The translations under genes and the position numbers were made by a program. Below, piece by piece: positions 54,340 to 64,000 of a stretch of 64,000 nt of DNA. The DNA comes from Gordius sp. MW1 (Eukaryota; Nematomorpha; Gordioida; Gordea; Gordiidae): NCBI GenBank assembly GCA_964036665.1, contig OZ038530.1:4588001-4652000 (forward strand). Direction: 5' to 3'. The notes below the pieces were generated by a model. That model was not told the DNA's origin. It was given only the letters and a program-made list of their open reading frames with translations, and searched no databases. Numbering within the stretch: the stretch's first letter is position 1; each line of letters starts with the position of its first letter.

Positions 54340-55445
54340 AAAAATTCACACTTTGGCCAATGGTCATTTTTTTCTATTGGTCAGAAGTCAGCAGACGGTC
54401 AAAAATCGTATAAATACATAAGGGCCAAATATAAAAAACAAAAAAATTTTAATCAAACTTTAGCCAGTGGTCATTTTTCCATTGGTCAGTAGCCAGCAGA
54501 CGGCCAAATAGTCTGCAATTATAATAAAGAAAAAAATTTCGATTTACATTTTGGCCAGTGGTCATTTTTTACAATGGTTAGTCAGCTCAGCAGACGGCCA
54601 TATAGCCTATAAATATAATATCTAAAAAAATTCAATTTACACTTTGGCCAGTGGTCATTTTTTCTAATGGTCAGCAGACGGCCAAATAGTCTATAATTAT
54701 AATATAGAAAAAAATACGATTCACACTTTGGCCAGGACATTATTATCTAATTATCAGCAGTCAGCAGACGGTCAAAAAGCATATAAATATATAAGGGCCA
54801 GATATTACAATATATTATCAATTCAAAATTTAGGTTAATAACAAAAAGGAAAAAAAATCACAAAGGAACAAATATACAGCTAAAGTAGCAATTAACCAAA
54901 TTATTTGGCCGGGGTCAGATAAAGTAGAAGTAAGCAACGGTCATCATTAGTTTGCAGGGAATTTTTAGCCCTTCTCGCAATAATCCCTTATAAAGCAACA
55001 ACCTAGTTAAATTGTCGAAATAAATTTACAAAACAGCAAATGTAAATAGCTATTAACCAGAATGGCATCTGACTCAGGGTCAGATAAAGTAGAAGTAAAC
55101 AACGGTCATCATAATTTGCTGATAATCATTTAGCCAATTTCACAATTATCCGATATATAGCAACAACCTAGACAAGTTGCCCAGAGAAATTTATGTAAGC
55201 TAATCAGTCGGACACCACAACAATAATAGATATTGGGCTTGGGTGAGGTCGAAAAAATTAAAGCTAACCAGCGGTCATAAGCAAGTCTATTTGCAAAAGC
55301 GAAATAAAAGTCTTTTACAGAAGCATAACACAGCCATTAAAAATCTACACGGCAATTATGCAAAAATTACAAGTTGGACAACGGAAGGATGGACGGACCG
55401 ACGGACGGACAACCAAAGGCGAGCCCATAAATTAAATAGAAATTA
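54340..55445 (-). mobile_element. Helentron-like element, copy 9 (3' end lost)
   Basis: The 5' end is diverged (CGAGCCCATAAATTAAATAG... at 55420-55445) but preceded by GGACGGACAACCAAAGG as in other copies. The interior has minisatellite units (54350-54780) and the about 160-bp GCAACAACCTAG repeat shared with copy 3. The 3' hairpin end is missing. Copy 8 ends about 80 bp to the left. Confidence 0.55.
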
Positions 55446-55769
55446 ATTTTTGAAATCAATAAATATTCGATTCGAAATTTATACATCAAGATATGAATTC
55501 GGATCGAATTTCGAATATTTTCCAAAGGCGTAGTTACAATGAGAAGTGATTGCACATCTCATAAAAATCTTACCTTAGGCTACATTAGTTGATCTTGATG
55601 ATTATTCAAACACAAAATGGGTTAAATTAAATAATTTTTTAATTTCTACCCGAACCCGACTCGACCCGAAAGTTGAAACAATGCGATGAGGTGGATTTTT
55701 TCGACAAGTAGATGGGCAGTTAATTTATTTGGACGATTTATTGTAATTAAATATATAGAGAGAGGGTAT

Positions 55770-58700
55770 ATGCTTGGTCTTTAAAGCAGGAGCTCGCAGG
55801 TTCAATCCCGCCTTTAGCACTTATTTCAAAACTCACATCGTCAACACGGCTGTCAGGCCAGGATAGCCAGCCAAGCGACACCTCTGATCCAAGTCCTCTA
55901 TAAAAGATCGAATAATGACTGCAATGAAAACGCTAAGGCGTCCTCCGTAACGCATGGTAGGCGTCCGTATCATGTGGAAAGTTAACGAGGGTCACCACAA
56001 CATCTATCGCAAACAGATGTAGTTAAAGAAAATAGTTTTCTAAGGACAAGATTGAGAGTGAGCTCGCTAAATGCTAGAATGATGAGTGAAAATGCCGAGA
56101 AATCGCTGATACCTTCAGCAAGCGATGGGCTTATATAGCATGTATACAAGAAGCAAGATGGAAGGGACCAAAAGCAAGGATGATAGGTGAAGGCTATAAA
56201 CGTTACCTCATGGCCAAGAAACGTGGCAATTAGCCTCGCATCTGCAAGATAAAGTTATTGAGGTACGAAGCCGATGATTGAAACTTTGCATAGAATGTGA
56301 GATCAACGTAATATCTGGTTATGCTCCGCACAGAGGGGATGCATAGATGAAGAAATGGATGACTCTCGAGAAGAATTAGATGAAACGCTGCGCATGATAC
56401 CCAAACGCAATATAGTTAGAATTGAAGCGGATATGAACGATCACGTAGGTAAAATAAAACAAAGATTCGAGCGACACCATGGTGGAAATGAATAGGGAGC
56501 GAGAAGCCATGAAGGCGACAAAATATTGAAAACCTTCTTTAAAAAGAATGTAAATCACCTAATAACGTACAAAAGTGGGAATCGGTCTTCGCAGATCGAC
56601 TTCCTCTTAATATATCAAGAAATGAATGGAAAATGTACGCGATTGTAAAGTTAAGGCTATTGCTGCTTAGCTTAGACTTATTGTGACTAAGTCATCTCGA
56701 GGACGAAAACACAAAAGACTAAGAGATCAAAGGGGAAAATCAAATGGGTATGGCTACCAAATCTGAAAGATGTTAACGGCTTGATCAACAAAATGCTAAA
56801 AATATGTTGAATAACATAGCTAACAGAGTACGATCAATAACGAGATGTGTTCAAAGGGGCAAACCAGTACAAAAAGATAAAGAGATATGGTAATGGAACG
56901 AAGAGGTGAAAACGCTTAGTCAAGTTAAAAAGAAAACTTCGCGAATTATGGTCGGGCAACAAATATGCAGAAACCATATTGGAATATGTGAAAGCTAAAA
57001 ATGAGGCAAAACGATGTGTGGCCAGGGCACAGATGTCTACGTGAATTTGAACGCCAAGTTAACTATTAAAGAAGGGGAAAGAATGATCTACAAAATTGCA
57101 AAGACCAGGCTAAGGAGCTCAAAGGATGTAGCAAATGTCAAAACCAGAATAAGCAAGGAAGGCATCACTCTAACTCTAGATTACTCTAAAGATTATTAAA
57201 CAAATAAATGGCATTTCGGACCACTGCAAAAGCAAGAATATGACCCTGATTTAGAAGTAACAAAAGAAGAAATTGACCACATGCTTAAAAAGATGACCAC
57301 GGGAGCGGTGGGACCTGATAATATACCTATGGAAGGTTTTAAAATGCTAGGGCCCTTAGGTGTCCATTTAATGGTAAAGCTGCTTTAACAATACTTGCAA
57401 GTAATATAATGTCTGATGGGTGGAGGAAAAGCTATGTTATGCCAATATATAAAATGAAGTACGATGTACACGAGTGCAATAATTATCGGGAGATAAAATT
57501 AACCTGTCACAAAATGAGAGTGTGGGGTAAGGTCATAGTAGCCAGATTTCAAAAAATGATCTTAATATATGAACGACAATTTGGCTTCATGCCTGGAAAG
57601 TCAAATTCAGATGCAATACATAGTCTTATGTGACTTAATGAAAAATAAAAGGATCCTCATATGTGTTTCATCGATGAGAAAGCTTTTGATAAAGGTTTAA
57701 AGCAGTTGATATGGGATAGTCTGAGTTCCAATCGACGCCTATAAAACGTTAATAAAGGATTTGTATAGAAACGTAAAAACAACCATAAATTGCATAGAAA
57801 TTAGAAGTAGGGGTATCCAGTGGTACACCCCAAAGGGCTCAAGTCTAAATGTCGGTGTGCACCAAGGATCGGCACTTAGTCCATTGACCTTCATAACATT
57901 GATGGATTCTATAACTAAGGGCTCTATGACGCGAATCACCTTGGGCAATGCTCTTCGCGGATGATATAGTGCTATGCGCAGGCTCGAATGGGGAATTGGC
58001 AATGCAGTTAAAGAATGAATAGATAGAATTTAAAGCAATGGCATTAGGCTCGACCGGGGAAAATGGATAAATATGCTTTAAATGGGGAAATAAAAAACAC
58101 ATATGCAAATCGATGACTGGTGTTTGAGTAGTAAGAAGGCATTCCTATCTTAATTACAGAGTAAAATGTGCTGGGGGCGTGGAAAGAAAGAATAAACGTA
58201 GGCTGGCTAAAATTTATGGTGAGTGGTGTATTATGTGACAAATACCAATTGAATTTAAAGGACGATTATATAACAATGTTATTGTGCCCGCGGTAATGTA
58301 TAGAGCTGAGACATGGGCGATTAAGGCAAAGGAGGAGCAATTAGCTACAATGGAGATGTGAATGTTAAGATGGATCTTGGGAATAAGCAAGAAGGACCAT
58401 ATAAGGAGAGGTAAGGGATAAACTAAATGTAGTTCCGATTCAGAGATAGTTGGTTGTAGGACGGTTGAGATGAATGGCCAGGAGAGACGGGAAAAAAGTC
58501 CCCTGACAAAGCGTATCAAAAAAGTGCAAGTCAAAGGTAAGCGAAAGAGAGGAAGGTTTAAGCTGAAATTAAAACATAAAATGGATATGGACTTGGAAAG
58601 GTGCGAGCTAAAAATAAGCTGGTGTAAGCACGGTAATAAGTGAAAAAACTGCTTAAAGGAGCTGACCACTAAGTGCATGGGCGTAGTCAAAAATTGAATT

Positions 58701-58860
58701 AGAGGGAGGGGGCAGCTTTAGGGAGGGACACAATAATAATTTTTTAAAATTTAAGCCATAATTATATTAAAATTTTAAGAATTTGTGGACTTAGAGGGGG
58801 GGAAGCCGCTCCTCTCTGCCACCCCCTGGCTACGCCCATGATTAAGTGTGACAAACAGCT
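55770..58860 (+). pseudogene. RTE-like LINE (second family), nearly full length, decayed
   Basis: Same family as 1336-5495 on the other strand. Order: a 5' region with GCAGGTTCAATCCCGCC, an endonuclease relic (RLRVSSLNARMMSE..., RWKGPKARMIGEGYK-like), VKAKNEAKRCVA, LEVTKEEIDHMLKKMTTG, VGPDNIPMEGF, YREIKLTCHKMRVWGKVIVARF, FGFMPGKSNSDAI, VGVHQGSALSPL, PWAMLFADDIVLCAG (catalytic FADD near 57962), and the C-terminal RGRFKLK-like region. More than ten frameshifts or stops. A MITE (58676-58840) sits in its 3' tail. It is more diverged than the LINE at 13412. Confidence 0.82.
58676..58840. mobile_element. hAT MITE (CATGGGCGTAGCC family) in the LINE tail
   Basis: Ends CATGGGCGTAGTCAAAAATT and CCCTGGCTACGCCCATG. 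The 8-bp flanks ACTAAGTG and ATTAAGTG match at 7 of 8. The empty site (CCCACTAAGAGTGACAAAC on the minus strand) is present in the sister LINE near 1340-1370. Confidence 0.85.
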
Positions 58861-58950
58861 AGAGAAAAATTAATTAGAAGTTTTTTTAATTTCAAAGTCC
58901 ATTTTTTAGTTTATTTTCATGTATCCTCTAAGTCCTCATTGGTTATAGAA

Positions 58951-60531
58951 TATCCAGGGCCCTCGGCCCTGGTGGGATAGGGGAGGAGGGAGTGGAGGGG
59001 GGGGGGAGGAGTAAGGGAAGGCGGGAAGGGAAGGGGGAAGGGAAGGGGGAGGGAGGTGCAGGAGGGAAGGGGAAACGAAACTCATCTATACTCCGTATAA
59101 ACGTAGCATATTTGCTATGCAATTTATGGGCGAGAAAGGTGGGAAGGGGCGAGAATGCCTATAGGGGGGTATAAAATGCAAAAGGATTAGTTATTTATTT
59201 ATACAAATACTTAAAAAGTTAAAATTTTGTAAAACATGCTATAAAACACTTAATAATACTTTATTTATTGAGGAATAGGTTTTCTTTCATTCATTCTCAT
59301 TTATCAACTTCTAAATTGATCAAAATGACGAAAGGAACGCAAATAGAAGAAAAGACAATAGTCATCCTTCCAAAACGTACAACTTTCAATTTAGAGTTTT
59401 TTTGATACTGTATAAATTTAAACAATTTGGTGTAGGCGACCCATAATTTGAATTATGAATATAGACTCTATTCAAATCATGCGCATATGTATAGTATAAA
59501 CAAGATATTAAAAAAACGAAAAAAAATCCAATCAGGCCTTGACCATTGGTCATTTTTTCCATCTCTTTGGCCTGTGGTCATTTTTTCTAATGGTCAGCAG
59601 ACAGCCAAATAACTAGCCTATAATTATAATCTAGAAAAAAAATCGATTTTAATCACACTTTGGTCAGGAGTCATTTTTTCCATTGGTCAGTAACCAGCAG
59701 ACTGCCAAATACTGGCCAATAATTATAAGCTAGAGATAAAATTTGATCTTTATCTCACTTTGACCAGTGGTCATTTTTTTTATTGGTCAGTAGCCAGATA
59801 ACGGCCAAATAGCCTATATTTAAAATATAGAAGAAGAACATTTGCTACACTTTAGCCAATGGTCATTTTTTTGATTGGTCAGTAGTCAGGACACGGTCAA
59901 AAAGGATATAAATACATAAAAAACGAGAGAAAAAAAATTGACTCATAATTTGGTCAATGGTCATTTTATTCATTGGTAAGCAGGCAGCGGACGGCCAAAA
60001 AGTCGTATTATCAATGGTATTAACAAGAACAATATATTAATTTCAAAAAAAAAATAAAAAAATTTGCCCTCTCCGAAATTCGAACCCCCATCAATAGAGG
60101 CATAAGCCTTTGTGGGGGGGGGGGGGGGGGGCACAGGGACCCATATCAGTAGAGGCATAGGCCCTTGTAGGGGGTCATAGGTAATTATCAATGTTAACCT
60201 AATACAGCAATTCAAAAAACGAAAAAAAATTTCGATTTATACTTTGGCCAATGGTCATTTTTTTCATTGGTCAGTAGCCAGAACACGGTCAAAAAGGATA
60301 TAAATACATAAGAGACGAAAAAAATATTTCGATTCACAATTAGGCCAATGGTCATTTTTTTGTTGGTCATTAGCTAGGACACGGTCAAAAAGTCATATTA
60401 ATAATTGTACAAACGAGAACAAAATATTAATTTAATTAAAAAAAAAAAATTTTGCCCTCTCCGGGTATCGAGCCAGCAAGAACGTTGGACGGACGGACAA
60501 CAAAAAGCGAGCCCATAAATTGCCTAGCAAT
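58951..60531 (-). mobile_element. Helentron-like element, copy 10
   Basis: The 3' hairpin is a variant (CAGGGCCCTCGGCCCTGG) at 58955, followed by the G-rich tract and the inverted start at about 59116-59135. The 5' end (GAGCCCATAAATTGCCTAGC, one change) is at 60531. Minisatellite units run from 59530 to 60410, and tRNA-like tails are at about 60075 and 60465. The interior is more diverged than in copies 5-7, so this is an older copy. Confidence 0.62.
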
Positions 60532-63500
60532 GAAAAAATAATTTAAATTTTACCGTGCCCATAATCTGAATTTGACTATATCCCAATTCATTCGACTTAG
60601 CAATATTAAACTTAAACATATATAATTTGTAATGCCCGCAGCTTGGATATCACTGCTCGTTTTCTCTACGGACGTTATAAAAATTCTCACCGCTTTTGAG
60701 AGCCATCCTACATATTTCTAAAAAATGATTTTTGTAACAGGTTATGTAAATGGGAAGAGCGATATTGTAATTTTAAGTATAATTTATTAACAAACTCACC
60801 TATAAATCTGATTGTGATAGCGTTGCTTCTGGAACTATATTAATTAAAATGTTTAAGTTAATTATGGGTAATCAATGACCTGAATATTACATTTTGAAAT
60901 AAATAGCACGGACACTTTAATTTTGAACACAAATTTAATACTATAATTATTTTTAAGTTGGTTCAATACATCAATTCTATATAATGAATTGATATTTTTT
61001 TTCAATCCCAAACGTTTATATTTATACTCTGATCTTTTGAAGTTAATTAGTAATAAACAAAATTACATATTGTGAAGGTGAGATAAATAAATTAAAAAAT
61101 TAAGAATTGTAAATATTAGGAAAAAAATCATTTTAATCTTCATTCAATTTCCAGATAAATTTAAAAATTTTGTCTTTGGAATGCTAGCTATATTTGCTCT
61201 TATCTCAATCCTCCTTTGAATAAGGTTTTAATGTATTAAATTTTCGCAATAGCTCAACAAAATCTACCAGCAAAAGCTCACGATTTAACTAGTTCAATTA
61301 ACTATATTCAGGGTATTTTTAGATCGCTCTTAAATATAAGTTAATTCAAATATTTACAAATTAGATATTAAACTTTGTTTAAGTTTAATAGCTTTCAAGT
61401 AATTCAATCCCAATATATTATCTTATTTTTTTTAATAATATTCTGTTAATGTTGGCTAAAAAAAATTCGGCTCCTTTGAAGTTTAACTCTTTTGAAAAAT
61501 ATATTGCCTACCGCAATTATAATTACATCACAGATTATTATTTCTCAACTAAGTTAATGACTGTCATCATCCACCTGATCTTTTTGCACCTGCTATCTAT
61601 GACTAACCAAGAGCCTATGTTAAATGTTAGTGACATTTTGAAGCCTTTGATATAATAAACGAACTTCAAGAAAGTGTAATTAAGATTTAAGGCATTATTA
61701 ACACTGTATACCTTTTGTATTTTTTTAATTAGCACTAAACGACCTTTTTACCAGCTCTTTGATATATTTTAAATATACCGCCGACCTCCTGCCGTTTAAT
61801 GTCTGTTCTTATCAAACACAAATTAATTTAAATAAATGCAGGATAATAGTCAAATTATTTTATATAAAATTCGGTTTTTTGATATATGACTTAAATCTTG
61901 ATCAAATATTAATAACAACGCGAATTGTTTTGCATCTTGTCTTTTATAGTTCGAGATTCTTATTTAGGGCATAGTATTAAAAGGAAAACTTCTTTCTTTA
62001 TTTACGTTTAAAAAGTACAAGAATTATTGAGTGACAAGGTAAGACGCGACAAAGACTACAGAACAGAGAGGAGACGCTATTATTACCATAAGCCGTGATG
62101 ATAATTAAAGTAATATTTAATTATTTGTGAAGTCTTTTTATTTTAAAGCATGTGGCTGTCTGATGTCTACTTCTACTACAAGCAATAAATACAAAGGCAA
62201 ATTAAAAAGCTCTAAAGAGCCAATTTGCTTCCATTTTTGTTTTGTAAGTTATATAATTAAAAATGTTTCCAAGGCATATTTTTATGAATGCCTAGGTTTA
62301 AATATCAATCTAGTAAAGTAAACCCTTTGATATTATTATCATATCTACAAAATTATTTTGGGAAATTACAATTATTTAAGCTAAGAACTTTTAAAATGTT
62401 GCGATCAAAAAATAGAATCATTATGCTTGTCAATTATCAAAATAAAGAGCCATTCTCAAGTTCATCACTTAAGATATGGGCTTTAATATGGTATCCTAGC
62501 GATAAATTGTAAAGTTTGCACATCTTTTTTAGCTTAACCCAAAATTGATTTCGTTTTGCCCGACGCGACCAATATTTTGTTTTTTGCCCACTCGGGGCGG
62601 TGTGCCTTGAGGGATAGAGGAGTATTCATAAGAATTTTGTTCATGAAGCCAGTATATTTATTTATGTTGATTTAATTTGAATCATATTTATTCACAGTTA
62701 AGAGCTGTTATTGCAGCTAAATGCAAATGCTGTAGAAAATTTTTTTAAATGATTAAATTATCATAGTGAATCTATAATAAAGTTTGGGCTTTAAAGGTAA
62801 TATACAGAATAGAAAAAGGTTGATTAGTTTTTCAAAAGGTAAATATGGGCCGGACTAGCCAAAGAGCAGTTTTCCTCGATTCAACCCGTCAGATTAAATA
62901 TTTTATATACCCAGCCCGCACATGGAATGGGCATCTAGATCTCTTATACCACTGGAGTGGGTTTTATTATAAAGGGGAATAGGGCAAAATAGTAATTTCC
63001 AAATTTCTGATCATAATTCCATTTTAAAAAGTTTAAATTTTAATTTGGTAAAATTAGAAACATCGACATATTTAAGGCGATAATATGTTATAAAAGTAAT
63101 AAGCGCCTTCTATATATTTTCTTTTAAGCTTTAAATTAACAGTATTTCATTTAAAGTTATTATAGTTGGACTATATAAAAAATCAAAGGGCATCATTAAA
63201 ATTTTTACAAGTTATATTATATCATATTAATCAATAAACAGTTATCTTTTAAAAATAATATTTTTCCAAATTTAAAAAAGGAAATTTATTATACCTTAAA
63301 ATTTAAACCTTTACACCACGCTTATGATCGAGTCTGGCGCAGACTAATTGAAACCCGATTTTAACTCGGCCCCATTGGAGCAGATAGCAGGTCCAAAATT
63401 TTGTAGGATAAATTTAGAAAACCTTAATCTGTTTTGAATCACGTAAATGCAAGAGTTTAACTACACGCTCGTTGGGTTCAAAATATTTATGTCGATTAGT

Positions 63501-64000
63501 AGAGACATTTTGATTTTTAATAATATTTATGTTGCCAATTTTTAAAAATTTTATTATAATGTTTTAAAATAAGCAGGCGGACAATTTTTCATTTTTATTT
63601 GTAGTCCTTTCAACTTTGTATTTTTAGTTTATTAGATCAAATATAAAATTTTATTTAATAGGACTTAAATAAGTAGATCGTGTATTTTTGTTGTAATATT
63701 TATAACTGGATTGATTCTTGATAAGCGAAAAAGTCAACTAATTTTGGTTGTAATAAATGTAAAAAATGACAATCAACCATTATTCTGTGTTCTTTCAAAA
63801 TTTAATTTCTGCAAATGTTGGTGCAGTTTTATCTTAAAGTTACACTAATGAGAATAAAAAATTATAACTTATCGATGTAAATAATTATTAATTGCTATGC
63901 AATTTTATTATAATTTATGCACACAAAATGATCAAATAAAAGATATCGATTTATTTTTAAACTAAATTTCGGCTAAGATTTGCAAAGATTTTTCTAATGA
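60532..64000. other. 3.5-kb AT-rich intergenic region
   Basis: No gene or RNA is recognised. A solitary TTAATTGCTATGCAATTTTA (the Helentron-like 5' palindrome) is at about 63889-63908 without further element sequence. Short reading frames lack similarity or splice structure. Confidence 0.4.

Noticed and set aside
61449..62512. Several 64-74 codon frames in the right-hand AT-rich region
   Set aside because: No recognisable motif, no matching splice sites, and composition like the surrounding non-coding DNA.

Overview
The window looks like AT-rich nuclear DNA from an animal, probably an arthropod. Support comes from spliced genes with GT-AG introns, RTE-type LINEs of the 'craniofacial development protein 2-like' kind, and dense hAT, Harbinger, CACTA and rolling-circle elements. 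A copepod or chelicerate would fit, but the sequence does not settle the species. I see no rRNA gene, functional tRNA, CRISPR array or prokaryotic operon.

Two host genes can be reconstructed completely, both on the minus strand. One is a six-exon purine nucleoside phosphorylase (7360-9980; 341 aa). The other is a nine-exon RMND5/GID2-type E3 ubiquitin ligase subunit (32629-34437; about 416 aa) with several introns of only 36-40 nt. Just upstream of RMND5, on the same strand, lie exons of an unrecognised short protein. Its stop codon overlaps the RMND5 start codon, and part of it is duplicated.

Almost everything else is mobile DNA. The dominant family is a non-autonomous element, about ten copies here (10.5-12.1, 16.6-17.4, 23.6-31.2, 26.0-27.7, 28.0-30.2, 37.2-40.9, 40.9-44.5, 52.1-54.3, about 54.3-55.4 and 59.0-60.5 kb). 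It begins TAATTGCTATGC, carries an inverted copy of that start near its other end, then a CT-rich tract and a GGGCCGAAGGCCC hairpin, and ends GAGTT. It inserts between two Ts without target duplication. That is the architecture of Helentron-type rolling-circle elements. Inside are 100-130 bp dyad-symmetric minisatellites and tRNA-like segments.

Other elements have exact boundaries and target-site duplications (TSDs): hAT elements with 8-bp TSDs (20982-22769, 25803-31121, 38359-39147, 41426-42552, 45414-46249, and a CATGGGCGTAGCC MITE family); a CACTA-like foldback (37344-39610, TSD TTA); two Harbinger-like MITEs (TSD TAA); a piggyBac-like element (TTAA); canonical Helitron 3' ends; a FLYWCH-bearing MULE-like insertion; and four decayed LINE copies plus another retroelement fragment.

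Nesting gives a relative chronology. A Helentron-like element holds a hAT, which holds two further Helentron-like elements. Another holds a CACTA element that itself holds two hATs. The long gaps at 31.2-32.6, 46.3-49.4 and 60.5-64.0 kb are AT-rich with no recognisable gene.
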